From: Streptomyces sp. M92
GTDB lineage: Bacteria; Actinomycetota; Actinomycetes; Streptomycetales; Streptomycetaceae
Reading direction: 5' to 3'
DNA: 64,000 bases
NCBI RefSeq assembly: GCF_028473745.1
Contig: NZ_CP101137.1
Span: forward strand, 6,696,001 to 6,760,000
Under the pieces are notes generated by a model. That model searched no databases. It worked only from the letters and a program-made list of their open reading frames with translations, and was not told the origin of the DNA. This document shows, one piece after another, positions 6,800 to 14,891 of this stretch. The stretch's first letter is position 1. Each line of letters begins with the position of its first letter. The translations under genes and the position numbers were made by a program.

Positions 6800-8078
6800 G
6801 CCCGCACTGACCGTGGACGAGCTGCTGGCGCTCGACCGGCGGCACGTCTGGCATCCGTACGGTCCCATGCCCGGCCGGCAGGACCCGCTCGTCGTGGAGT
6901 CGGCGAGCGGGGTGCGGCTGCGGCCGGCCGACGGCTCGGGCGAGCTGGTCGACGGGATGTCGTCCTGGTGGTCGGCGATCCACGGCTACAACCACCCGGT
7001 GCTGAACGAGGCCGCGCGCGAGCAGCTGGAGCGGATGAGCCACGTGATGTTCGGCGGGCTCACCCACGAGCCCGCCGTGCGGCTGGCGAAACTCCTTGTC
7101 GACATGTCGCCCGAGGGACTGGAGCACGTCTTCCTCGCCGACTCCGGATCGGTGTCGGTCGAGGTCGCGGTGAAGATGTGCCTGCAGTACTGGCGCTCGC
7201 TGGGCCGCCCGGCCAAGAGCAGCCTGCTGACCTGGCGCGGCGGCTATCACGGCGACACCTGGCAGCCCATGTCGGTGTGCGACCCCGAGGGCGGCATGCA
7301 CGAGCTGTGGCAGGGCGTCCTGCCGCGCCAGGTCTTCACGGACGCGCCGCCGGCGCAGTACGAGGAGACGTACGCGGATCACCTGCGCGCGGCGGTCGAG
7401 CGGCACGCCGACGAGCTGGCCGCGGTGATCGTGGAGCCGGTGGTGCAGGGCGCGGGCGGGATGCGCTTCCACTCCCCCGCTTACCTGCGGGTGCTGCGCG
7501 AGGCGTGCGACGCGCACGACGTGCTGCTCGTCTTCGACGAGATCGCGACCGGGTTCGGGCGCACGGGCGCGCTGTTCGCGGCGGAGCACGCGGCGGTGAC
7601 GCCGGACGTGATGTGCGTGGGCAAGGCGCTGACCGGCGGTTATCTGACGATGGCGGCCACGCTGTGCACATCGCGGGTGGCCGAGGGGATCTCGCGGGGC
7701 GAGGTGCCGGTGCTGGCCCACGGGCCGACGTTCATGGGCAATCCGCTGGCGGCGGCCGTGGCGTGCGCGTCGATCGGGCTGCTGCTCGGCCAGGACTGGC
7801 TCGCGGAGGTCAGGCGGATCGAGACGGGCCTGCGGGACGGTCTGGCGCCCGCCGCCGCGCTGCCGGGCGTGACGGACGTACGGGTCCTCGGGGCGATCGG
7901 TGTGGTCCAGCTCGACCACGCCGTCGACATGCGGGCGGCGACCGCTGCGGCGGTGCGCGAGGGCGTGTGGCTGCGGCCGTTCCGCGACCTGATCTACACC
8001 ATGCCGCCGTACGTCACGGGCGACGCGGACGTGGCACGGATCGCCCGCGCGGTGTGCGCGGCGGCACGGGAGGGATGA
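6792..8078 (+). CDS. bioA: Adenosylmethionine-8-amino-7-oxononanoate aminotransferase
   Basis: A 428-residue class III PLP aminotransferase converting 8-amino-7-oxononanoate to 7,8-diaminononanoate. The BioA-specific start LLALDRRHVWHPYGPMP, the DGMSSWWSAIHGYNHP segment, the SGSVSVEVAVKM PLP-phosphate region, the DEIATGFGRTG motif and the Schiff-base lysine in MCVGKALTGGYLTMA are all intact. Length is as expected. The ATG lies inside the end of bioB (ATGCCTGA overlap), indicating translational coupling, and bioD follows after one base. Confidence 0.95.
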   Translation: MPEPALTVDELLALDRRHVWHPYGPMPGRQDPLVVESASGVRLRPADGSGELVDGMSSWWSAIHGYNHPVLNEAAREQLERMSHVMFGGLTHEPAVRLAKLLVDMSPEGLEHVFLADSGSVSVEVAVKMCLQYWRSLGRPAKSSLLTWRGGYHGDTWQPMSVCDPEGGMHELWQGVLPRQVFTDAPPAQYEETYADHLRAAVERHADELAAVIVEPVVQGAGGMRFHSPAYLRVLREACDAHDVLLVFDEIATGFGRTGALFAAEHAAVTPDVMCVGKALTGGYLTMAATLCTSRVAEGISRGEVPVLAHGPTFMGNPLAAAVACASIGLLLGQDWLAEVRRIETGLRDGLAPAAALPGVTDVRVLGAIGVVQLDHAVDMRAATAAAVREGVWLRPFRDLIYTMPPYVTGDADVARIARAVCAAAREG

Positions 8079-8079
8079 C

Positions 8080-8796
8080 ATGCCGGTACTGGTGATCACG
8101 GGAACGGGCACGGAGATCGGCAAGACGGTCGTGACCGCGGCCGTCGCCGCTACAGCGCTGGCGGCCGGGCGGTCGGTGGCCGTGCTGAAGGCCGCGCAGA
8201 CGGGCGTACGGCCGGACGAACCCGGGGACGCGCGGGAGGTCGCGCGTCTCGCGGGTGCCGTGACGGCGGCGGAGGTCGCCCGCTATCCGGAGCCGCTGGC
8301 ACCGGCCACGGCGGCGCGCCGGGCCGGCCGGGCACCGGTGCGCCCGCACGAGGTGGCCGAGGCGGCGGGCAAGCTGGCCACCGAGCACGACCTGGTGCTG
8401 GTCGAGGGCGCGGGCGGGCTGCTCGTACGCTTCGACGCGGCCGGCGGGACGCTGGCGGACGTCGCCCGACTGCTGGACGCGCCGGTGCTGCTGGTGGCCT
8501 CCGCCGGCCTGGGCACGCTGAACACCACGGAGCTGACCGCGCGTGAGCTGCGCTCCCGTGGCCTGGAACTGCCGGGCGTGGTGATCGGCAGCTGGCCCGG
8601 GACGCCGGACCTGGCCGCACGCTGCAACCTGGCGGACCTCCCCGACGTGGCCGGCGCGCCGCTCCTGGGCGCCGTGCCCGCCGGCGCGGCGGCCCTCCCG
8701 CCGCCCGCCTTCCGGTCGGCGGCACCGCACTGGCTGGCGCCGCGGCTGCAGGGGACGTGGGACGCGGAGGCGTTCGGGCGCCGCGAGGCTCCCTGA
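8080..8796 (+). CDS. bioD: Dethiobiotin synthetase
   Basis: A 238-residue P-loop enzyme that closes the ureido ring of dethiobiotin using CO2 and ATP. The Walker A-type sequence GTGTEIGKTVVTAAV is near residue 8, VLKAAQTGV provides the substrate lysine, and VEGAGGLLVRFD is the expected Mg/ATP motif. It starts one base after the bioA stop, so bioB-bioA-bioD form one unit. The C-terminal segment after about residue 215 (HWLAPRLQGTWDAEAFGRREAP) is a modest extension. Confidence 0.94.
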   Translation: MPVLVITGTGTEIGKTVVTAAVAATALAAGRSVAVLKAAQTGVRPDEPGDAREVARLAGAVTAAEVARYPEPLAPATAARRAGRAPVRPHEVAEAAGKLATEHDLVLVEGAGGLLVRFDAAGGTLADVARLLDAPVLLVASAGLGTLNTTELTARELRSRGLELPGVVIGSWPGTPDLAARCNLADLPDVAGAPLLGAVPAGAAALPPPAFRSAAPHWLAPRLQGTWDAEAFGRREAP

Positions 8797-8935
8797 CCCG
8801 CGAGAGCGGGACGCGGCGGTGGACCGGCTGCGCGGGCGCGGTCTCGTCGACGAGGCCGGAGAGCTCACGGAGTGCGGGGCGGCCCTGCGCGAACGGGATC
8901 GAGCAGGAGACGGACTCGTGTGGCTGGTGCGGCGC
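8795..8935 (+). pseudogene. C-terminal remnant of a SalK/HTH-like protein
   Basis: Immediately after bioD a frame without a start codon reads PRERDAAVDRLRGRGLVDEA and then GELTECGAALRER. This matches the pattern of the C-terminal part of the SalK/SCO-type helix-turn-helix family (R-D-A-A-V-x-R-L-x-x-R-G-L-V/D...LT..G..LRE). It then breaks: removing one G from the run at about 8897-8899 would continue as IEQETD, as in the family. The rest to 9087 shows no coding signal and ends in the ribosome-binding site of the next gene. The 5' part of the parent gene is missing, so this is a decayed fragment. Confidence 0.5.
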
Positions 8936-9087
8936 ACCGACAGGGCTCGCTGGGTGGAGCCCTCGACGGCGGGCTCGCGCGGGGCCGCCGTGGCGGGCGG
9001 CGGCGGAACCCGCCGTCCGCGCGGTGGGTGCGGGGCGTGGGTGCGGGGGACAATCGCGGTAAGGCACCACCTCGTGAGGGAGGTCCC

Positions 9088-9777
9088 ATGCCATTGCGAT
9101 CCGCCCGTTCCCACGCGGTGCCGCGGGACGCCGTGCACCATCCGCTGTTCGCCCGCTACTACGCCCGTTTCAGCGTGAGCGCCGAGACCCGGATGGGCAT
9201 GGGCCGCGTGCGCCAGCGGCTGCTCGCCGGGCTGTCCGGGCGGGTGATCGAGGTCGGCGCGGGCAACGGGCTGAACTTCGCCCACTACCCGGGCACCGTC
9301 TCCGAGGTCGTCGCCGTCGAACCGGAGCGCGTGCTGCGCCAGTTGGCCGTGGAAGCGGCGCTGCGCGCCCAGGTGCCGGTGGACGTGGCACCGGGCGCCG
9401 CGGAGGCGCTGCCGGTCAAGAGCGAGGCCTTCGACGCGGCCGTGGTGTCGCTGGTGCTGTGCAGCGTCCGCGACGTGCCACGCGCGCTGAGCGAACTGAG
9501 GCGGGTGCTGCGGCCCGGCGGCGAGGTTCGGTTCTTCGAGCACGGCCGGGGCGGCGGCCGGGTGATGACCTTCACCCAGCGCGCGCTGGACCGGACGCTG
9601 TGGCCCCCGCTCAGCGGCGGCTGCCACCTGTCCCGCGAGCCGATCACCGCGCTGCGGGAGGCCGGGTTCACGCTGGGCCCCTACCGGCGGACCATGATGC
9701 CGGAGAACGGGCCGGCGCTGCCGAGTTCGTACTGCGTGCTCGGCACGGCGTGGCGTCCGCCCGGCGACGGGGCGTAG
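9088..9777 (+). CDS. Class I SAM-dependent methyltransferase (UbiE/Methyltransf_11 type)
   Basis: A 229-residue Rossmann-fold methyltransferase. Motif I is VIEVGAGNGLNFAHYPG (about residues 51-67), the acidic end of strand 2 is VAVEPE, motif III region is FDAAVVSLVLCSVRD, and the post-motif LRRVLRPGGEVRFFEHGRG is typical of the Methyltransf_11 group. The substrate is unknown; relatives act on quinones, lipids and small molecules. The strong GAGGGAGGT upstream fixes the start. It ends exactly one base before the end of the convergent Fic-like gene, leaving no intergenic space. Confidence 0.85.
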   Translation: MPLRSARSHAVPRDAVHHPLFARYYARFSVSAETRMGMGRVRQRLLAGLSGRVIEVGAGNGLNFAHYPGTVSEVVAVEPERVLRQLAVEAALRAQVPVDVAPGAAEALPVKSEAFDAAVVSLVLCSVRDVPRALSELRRVLRPGGEVRFFEHGRGGGRVMTFTQRALDRTLWPPLSGGCHLSREPITALREAGFTLGPYRRTMMPENGPALPSSYCVLGTAWRPPGDGA

Positions 9778-10152
9778 TCACGCGCTCCACCGGCGCAGCT
9801 CGTCCGCGATGTCGTCGACCGACGCGTCACCGTTCTTGACCAGCAGGGCCAGGTCCCGGACCTGCTCGGCCGTGGTGACGATCGGGACCCCGCTGGCGAC
9901 CAGGTAGGCGTAGGCGACCGCGGAGGCGAACAGGGCGTTGGAGCGTTCCAGGGCGGGAACGTGGATCAGCAGCTGGAGCAGCGCGGCCGCGCGGGCGTGC
10001 GGGCCGTCGTAGACGGGGGTGTCGAATATCTCGGCCCGGTGGCGGGCGACCGCCGCGACGAGGGCGCCCCAGTCGGTGACCTGGGGGTCTCCGGGGGTGC
10101 GCTGTTCGGCGAGCATCAGCAGCCAGGCGAGGTCGATCGTGAGGTCGTTCAT
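9778..10152 (-). CDS. Fic/Doc-like toxin with degenerate active-site motif
   Basis: A 124-residue protein with the layout of the Doc subfamily: the early YDGPHARAAALLQ helix, a Fic-helix position reading IHVPALERSNALFASAVAYA, and the LVASGVPIV and EQVRDLALLVKNGDASVDDI end typical of Doc C-termini. The canonical HPFxxGNxR motif is altered to H-V-P-x-L-E-R-S-N: the histidine and an Asn remain but the G-N-x-R phosphate-binding part is lost. Doc enzymes phosphorylate EF-Tu; this version may be inactive, altered in chemistry or a regulatory relic. The upstream ribbon-helix-helix gene, 18 bp away, is its likely antitoxin. Confidence 0.72.
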   Translation of the reverse strand: MNDLTIDLAWLLMLAEQRTPGDPQVTDWGALVAAVARHRAEIFDTPVYDGPHARAAALLQLLIHVPALERSNALFASAVAYAYLVASGVPIVTTAEQVRDLALLVKNGDASVDDIADELRRWSA

Positions 10153-10170
10153 CCGTGTGCGTGTGACGGC

Positions 10171-10404
10171 TCAGCGGCGGCCCCGGCCCTCGCCGACCTC
10201 GTCCGCGAACACCGTCTCGTACTGCCGCATGAAGTCGGCGGCCGCGTCCACGAAGGTGCGGCCGGCCTCGCCGGTGTCCTGCCGGACCAGTTCCTCGATG
10301 TAGCGGTTGACGCTCATTCCCCGCGCCACGGCCCGTTCCCGGGCGGCCCGGGCGGTGCCCTCGTCCACCCGCACGTTCAGCTGGGCCTTCCTGGTCTTCG
10401 CCAT
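10171..10404 (-). CDS. Ribbon-helix-helix (CopG/Arc-type) antitoxin
   Basis: A 77-residue protein. The N-terminal half (KAQLNVRVDEGTARAARERAV followed by SVNRYIEELV) is a classic ribbon-helix-helix: one beta strand, two helices and the usual ARGMSVNRY turn. The C-terminal tail from about residue 45 (AGRTFVDAAADFMRQYETVF) would wrap the toxin. Together with the Fic-like gene 18 bp downstream it forms a type II toxin-antitoxin operon; the antitoxin should dimerise and repress the operon promoter in the ~140 bp upstream. Confidence 0.85.
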   Translation of the reverse strand: MAKTRKAQLNVRVDEGTARAARERAVARGMSVNRYIEELVRQDTGEAGRTFVDAAADFMRQYETVFADEVGEGRGRR

Positions 10405-10543
10405 ACTCCGAAGCTAGCGCCGGAACGCTAGCAGCGGCAAGGTCGGCTCGGTGTCGCTTGCGGCGCATGGGCGTGCGCCGGCGCCCGCCACCCCCGGGTG
10501 ATGACTGCCGTGACCCGGACATCCGTCCGTGCGAGGAGAGTTC

Positions 10544-11435
10544 ATGTCGCGTCCGTACCGCTTCGGTGTCAATCTGACGGTCCCCGCGCCGGCCGAGGGG
10601 TGGAGCGCGAAGTGCCGGCGGGCCGAGGAACTGGGGTACGACGTCATCCAGGTCCCGGACCACCTCGGCATGGTGGCCCCGTTCCCGGCGCTCGTCGCGG
10701 CGGCCCGGGACACCGATCGCCCCAGGCTGGGGACCTTCGTGCTCAACGCCGCCTTCAGGAACCCCGCCCTGCTGGCGCGGGAGGTGGCCACCACGGACGC
10801 CCTGACGGGCGGGCGCCTGGAGCTCGGGCCGGGCACCGGCTACGTGCCCGCGGAGCACGACACGGCCGGGCTGCCGTTCGGCTCGCCGGGCGAGCGGGTG
10901 GACCACCTGCGGCGCACCGTCGAGGAGCTGGAGCGGCTGCTCGGCGACGAGGAGCACCTGCCGCGCCCGGCCCAGCGGTCCGGGGTGCCGCTGCTGATCG
11001 GCGGCAATGGTGACCGGATGCTGGAGCCGGCGGCCCGGCGCGCCGACATCGCGGCGTTCACACGGGCGGGCGTACGGTGCGGGGCAGTACGACCGGCAGC
11101 CGGCCCCGGTCACCGCCGACGAGCTCGACGAGCGCGTCGCCCGGTATCTGGGCTTCGCGGCGGACCGCGAGGAACCGGCCGAGCTGAACCTGCTGATCCA
11201 GGTGGTCGTCGTGACCAAGGACCGCGAGGCAGCCGTACGGCCGTTCCTCGAGTACCTGCCGGACCCGACCACGGACCAGGTGCTGGAGCTGCCCGTGCTC
11301 CTGGCGGGCACCGTCGAGGAGATCACCGCGCGGGTGCGGGCGCAGCGCGAGCGGTACGGGTTCACGTACCTGTCGGTGCTGGAGCCGTACATGGAGGCCT
11401 TCGCCCCGGTGATGCGGGCGCTGCGCGGCGACTGA
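10544..11435 (+). pseudogene. LLM-class F420-dependent oxidoreductase, frameshifted
   Basis: The first part (MSRPYRFGVNLTVPAPAEGW to LLIGGNGDRMLEPAARRADIAAFT) is the front of a luciferase-like F420-dependent oxidoreductase: strand 1 FGVNL, AEELGYDVIQVPDHLG and LELGPGTGYVPAEHD. Near 11062-11078, in a GGGCGGGCG run, the frame shifts by one base. The continuation YGAGQYDRQPAPVTADELDE through YLSVLEPYMEAFAPVMRAL lies in the next frame and ends at 11435. Removing one G restores a protein of about 296 residues. It is either a real inactivating mutation or a base-calling error in a G-run. A GAGGAGA site precedes the ATG. Confidence 0.8.
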
Positions 11436-11535
11436 CGCTCCCTGGACTCCGGCAGCGCCGGGACACGGGCCGGCCCGGCCGTCCGCATGCCGGAATTCGC
11501 ACGTCGGCGCGTGCCGTGCGTGGTGGGATCGCGCC

Positions 11536-12021
11536 ATGACCGATCTGAGCGTACGGGCCGCCGGGCCCCAGGACCTGGACGTCGTACTGGCCTTCTGGAA
11601 GACGGCCGCCGAGGGGACGAGCATCAGCGACGACCGGGAGGGAGTGGAGCGGCTCGTCGCCCGCGATCCCGAGGCGCTGATCCTGGCCGAGCGGGACGGG
11701 GACCTCGTGGGCACGGTGATCGCCGGCTTCGACGGCTGGCGCTGTCATCTGTACCGGCTGGCCGTGCACCCCGGCCACCGGCGCCAGGGGATCGCCTCGG
11801 CCCTGCTCGCCGCCGCGGAGGAACGGTTCGTACGGCTCGGCGGGCGCCGCGGGGACGCGATGGTGCTGCGGCGCAACGAGCGGGCGCAGCATGCCTGGCG
11901 GGCCGCCGGGTACGCGCCCGAGGAACAGTGGCGACGCTGGGTGAAGCCCCTCACCGGCTCCCTCACCGACTCGCCGGACGACTCCCTCGACGACCGAAAG
12001 GCTGTGACCGACGGCACATGA
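11536..12021 (+). CDS. GNAT-family N-acetyltransferase
   Basis: A 161-residue GNAT domain. It has the N-terminal VRAAGPQDLDVVLAFW helix region, the acidic central strands (ALILAERDGDLVGTVIAGF), and the acetyl-CoA pyrophosphate loop LAVHPGHRRQGIASALLAAAE (R/Q-x-x-G-x-G/A form), followed by NERAQHAWRAAGY. The substrate is unknown. The last ~25 residues (TGSLTDSPDDSLDD) are a repetitive acidic tail outside the fold. It stands alone upstream of the two membrane proteins. Confidence 0.85.
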   Translation: MTDLSVRAAGPQDLDVVLAFWKTAAEGTSISDDREGVERLVARDPEALILAERDGDLVGTVIAGFDGWRCHLYRLAVHPGHRRQGIASALLAAAEERFVRLGGRRGDAMVLRRNERAQHAWRAAGYAPEEQWRRWVKPLTGSLTDSPDDSLDDRKAVTDGT

Positions 12022-12132
12022 GCGAGCCCTCATCGGCGACACCCCGGTCGGTGCCTCCGTCGCTGCCTCCGTCGGCGCACGACATCGCGCGGACTCCGGC
12101 GGCCTGGCCGATCATGGATCCGAGGTGACCCG

Positions 12133-13488
12133 ATGACGGAAGTGCTCCTGCTGCTGGTGGCGGTCCTGCTCTCGCTCATGTGCGGCGCCTTCGTCGCGGC
12201 CGAGTTCTCGCTGACCACCGTGGAGCGCGGCGAACTGGAGCGGGCCGCCCGACGGGGCGAGCGGGGCGCGACGAGCGCGCTGAAGGCCGTACGGAGCCTG
12301 ACGTTCCAGCTTTCGGGGGCGCAGCTCGGCATCACCGTGACCAACCTGGTGGTCGGCATGCTCGCCGAGCCCTCGGTCGCCGCGCTGATCTCGGGTCCGC
12401 TCCAGAGCGTGGGGATGTCGGACTCGGCGGCCTCCTCGCTGGCGCTGGTGCTGGGCACCGCCCTGTCGACGGTCTTCCTGATGATCGTCGGGGAGCTGGT
12501 GCCGAAGAACTGGGCGATCTCCTCCCCGCTGGCGGTCGCGAGGCGGGTGGGAGGCCCGCAACGCTGGTTCAGCGCGGCCTTCCGGCCCTTCATCACCCAC
12601 CTGAACAACACGGCCAACCGGCTCGTGCGCCGGTTCGGCGTCGAGCCCGCCGAGGAGCTGGCGTCGGCCCGTGGGCCGCAGGAACTGGCGGCGCTCGCCC
12701 GGCACTCGGCCAAGGAGGGCGCGCTGGAGGCCGACACCGCCGAGCTGTTCGTACGGACGCTGAACCTCGCCGACCTGACCGCGCAGAACGTGATGACCCC
12801 GCGCGTCCAGGTCGTCGCCCTCGATGCCCGGGCGACCTGCGAGGACGTGGCGAACGCGACGCGGGCGACCGGGCTGTCCCGGTTCCCCGTCTACCGGGAC
12901 ACCCTCGACGCCGTGGTGGGGACCGCGCACGTCAAGGACGTACTGGCGGTGCCCGCCGAGCGGCGGGCGGGCCTGCCGGTCGCCGAGCTGATGCGCGAGC
13001 CGCTGCTGGTTCCGGAGTCGCTGACCGTCGACCGGCTGCTGGACCGGCTCTCCGGGCGGCGCACGATGGCCGTCGTGATCGACGAGTACGGGGGGACGGC
13101 GGGCGTGGCGACGCTGGAGGACATCGTCGAGGAGGTCGTCGGCGAGGTGCGGGACGAGCACGATCCGCACGAGACGCCCGAGCTGGACCCGGCCGGCAGC
13201 GACGAGCAGGGCCGCGCGCTGTACCGGGCCGACGGCGCGGCACGCGTGGACCGGCTCGCCCGCCTGGGGCTCAAGGTGCCCGAGGGGCCGTACGAGACGG
13301 TCGCCGGACTGGTCGCGGCCAGGCTCGGCCGTATCCCCGCCGTCGGGGACAGCCTGGAGGTCGCGGGCTGGCGGCTGGACGTCGTGGACGCCACGGGACG
13401 CAGGGCGGCCGGGGTGCTGCTGCACGCGCCGCTCGCGGACGCGCGGGCGCACGACGAGGGCCCAGACGAAGGGGAGGCGGGGCGGTGA
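12133..13488 (+). CDS. CNNM/CorC-type (hemolysin C-like) membrane protein with CBS pair
   Basis: A 451-residue protein with the full HlyC/CorC/CNNM order: DUF21 membrane domain (about residues 1-190, segments near 3-24, 62-80, 92-120), a CBS pair (about 205-335, starting at VMTPRVQVVAL and including VVIDEYGGTAGVATLEDIVEEVVGE) and a C-terminal CorC_HlyC domain (about 350-430). Relatives act in Mg2+/Co2+ extrusion or tolerance. The GTGA overlap with the next gene shows tight coupling, so a heteromeric pair is likely. Confidence 0.88.
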   Translation: MTEVLLLLVAVLLSLMCGAFVAAEFSLTTVERGELERAARRGERGATSALKAVRSLTFQLSGAQLGITVTNLVVGMLAEPSVAALISGPLQSVGMSDSAASSLALVLGTALSTVFLMIVGELVPKNWAISSPLAVARRVGGPQRWFSAAFRPFITHLNNTANRLVRRFGVEPAEELASARGPQELAALARHSAKEGALEADTAELFVRTLNLADLTAQNVMTPRVQVVALDARATCEDVANATRATGLSRFPVYRDTLDAVVGTAHVKDVLAVPAERRAGLPVAELMREPLLVPESLTVDRLLDRLSGRRTMAVVIDEYGGTAGVATLEDIVEEVVGEVRDEHDPHETPELDPAGSDEQGRALYRADGAARVDRLARLGLKVPEGPYETVAGLVAARLGRIPAVGDSLEVAGWRLDVVDATGRRAAGVLLHAPLADARAHDEGPDEGEAGR

Positions 13489-14498
13489 CGGCCGTACAGC
13501 TGCTGATCGGTCTGGCGACGCTCGTCGTCAACGCGTTCTTCGTCGGCGCCGAGTTCGCCTTGATCTCCGTGCGCCGGAGCCAGGTCGAGCCGTACGCCGA
13601 GGAGGGCGACCGGCGGGCGAGGAGCGTGCTGTGGGGTCTGAAGCACGTGTCGGCCCTGATGGCGGCGGCCCAGCTCGGCATCACCCTGTGCACGCTGGTC
13701 CTCGGCGTGGTCGCCGAACCGGCGATCGCGCACCTGCTGGAACCGGTGTTCCACGCGGTGGGCGTGCCCTCCGGCGCGGGGCACGCCGTGTCGTTCGTGA
13801 TCGCCCTCGCGCTGGCGACGTATCTGCACATGCTGCTGGGCGAGATGGTCCCGAAGAACATCGCCCTGGCCGAGCCGGTGCGCAGCGCACTGCTGCTCGG
13901 GCCTCCGCTGGTGGCACTGTCGCGGGCGCTGCGCCCGGTGATCTTCACGATCAACGCCTTCGCGAACGCGCTGCTCAAGCTGCTCAGGGTGGAGACGAAG
14001 GACGAGGTCTCGGCGACCTTCACGGACGCGGAACTGGCCGAGATCGTCAAGGACGCCGGCGAGGCCGGGCTGATCGACGACCGGGCCCAGGAGCGGCTGC
14101 ACGACGCGCTGGAGCTGGGCAGGCGTCCGGTGCGGGACGTGGTGCTGCCGCTGGAGCGGGTCGTCCACGCCCGCGTGGGCATCACCGCGGAGCAGTTGGA
14201 GCGGCTGTCGGCGCAGTCCGGGTTCTCCCGCTTCCCCGTCGTCGACGACGGGCGGCGCATCGTCGGCTACCTGCACGTGAAGGACGCCCTGGACGCCTCG
14301 CCGCGAAACCTGCCGTTCCGGCTCGGCGACATGCGGCCCATCGCGCGGGTACGGGAGAGCACTCCGCTGGACGACGTGCTCACCGCGATGCGCCGCAGCC
14401 GCACCCATCTGGCGGCCGTCCTCGGGTCCGACGGGCGGCTGGCGGGGCTGGTGACCATGGAGGACGTGCTGAGGGAGCTGTTCGGACAGCGGACCTGA
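13485..14498 (+). CDS. Second CNNM/CorC-type membrane protein lacking the CorC_HlyC domain
   Basis: A 337-residue paralogue of the gene before it: DUF21 membrane domain (VTAVQLLIGLATLVVNAFFV at the N-terminus, further segments around 60-80 and 95-125) and a CBS pair (about 205-335, from PVRDVVLPLERVVHA to LVTMEDVLRELFG). It stops right after the second CBS motif and so lacks the C-terminal CorC_HlyC domain. It starts with GTG overlapping the stop of the upstream gene by 4 bp. A long repeat-rich spacer follows. Confidence 0.88.
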   Translation: MTAVQLLIGLATLVVNAFFVGAEFALISVRRSQVEPYAEEGDRRARSVLWGLKHVSALMAAAQLGITLCTLVLGVVAEPAIAHLLEPVFHAVGVPSGAGHAVSFVIALALATYLHMLLGEMVPKNIALAEPVRSALLLGPPLVALSRALRPVIFTINAFANALLKLLRVETKDEVSATFTDAELAEIVKDAGEAGLIDDRAQERLHDALELGRRPVRDVVLPLERVVHARVGITAEQLERLSAQSGFSRFPVVDDGRRIVGYLHVKDALDASPRNLPFRLGDMRPIARVRESTPLDDVLTAMRRSRTHLAAVLGSDGRLAGLVTMEDVLRELFGQRT

Positions 14499-14875
14499 AC
14501 CCGGGGGCCGGCCGTGGCCGGACCGGCGGCCGGGGCTCGGGGCGGGACGACCGGAGGCGGCACGGGGCAGGACCGGCGGACGGACCTCGGGACAGGACGA
14601 CCGCAAGCGGCTCATGATCGGACCGGCGGACGAGACGCTCGGCAGGACCGGCGGAGACGGGCCGCTGCCTGACCGGCGGAAAGGGAGCCCGCAGCCGGAA
14701 CGGCGGCAGGCCCGGCCCAAGGCCCTCGACCGGACCAGCGCAGGGCCGCCGGACCAGGCGCCTGCGGCGGGGCCGGCGGAAGGGGGTGCGCCCCGTCCGG
14801 TGGAACGGGCTCGCGAACGGACCCTTCGCCCCCACGGAGCCGAGGGGGACCGACCGCCGGGTATGTGCGTGGGGC
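14499..14875. repeat. Degenerate GACCGGCGG repeat spacer
   Basis: A ~370-bp gene-free stretch with about ten copies of GACCGGCGGA or close variants (GACCGGAGG, GACCGCAAG, GAACGGCGG), spaced 20-30 bp apart, for example near 14521, 14549, 14572, 14599, 14621, 14646, 14672 and 14697. No reading frame gives a plausible protein and no CRISPR-like constant spacer exists. It separates the membrane-protein pair from the SGNH hydrolase gene and could be a structured RNA end, a protein-binding array or simple-repeat expansion. Confidence 0.6.
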
Positions 14876-14881
14876 TACCAT
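14876..14881 (+). promoter_or_regulatory. Candidate -10 box of the SGNH hydrolase gene
   Basis: TACCAT lies ten bases before the ATG at 14892 with no ribosome-binding site between. The spacing would place the first transcribed base at or next to the start codon, suggesting a leaderless mRNA. Confidence 0.4.
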
Positions 14882-14891
14882 TTCTGTCGCC

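Noticed and set aside
4277..6868. Very long minus-strand open frame running from bioF back through bioB
   Set aside because: Only the bioF part is a real protein; the rest is antisense to bioB, whose radical-SAM motifs are intact. Long antisense frames are common at this GC content.
14499..14875. CRISPR-like array
   Set aside because: Copies are short and imperfect, spacing is uneven, spacers share composition and no cas gene is present.
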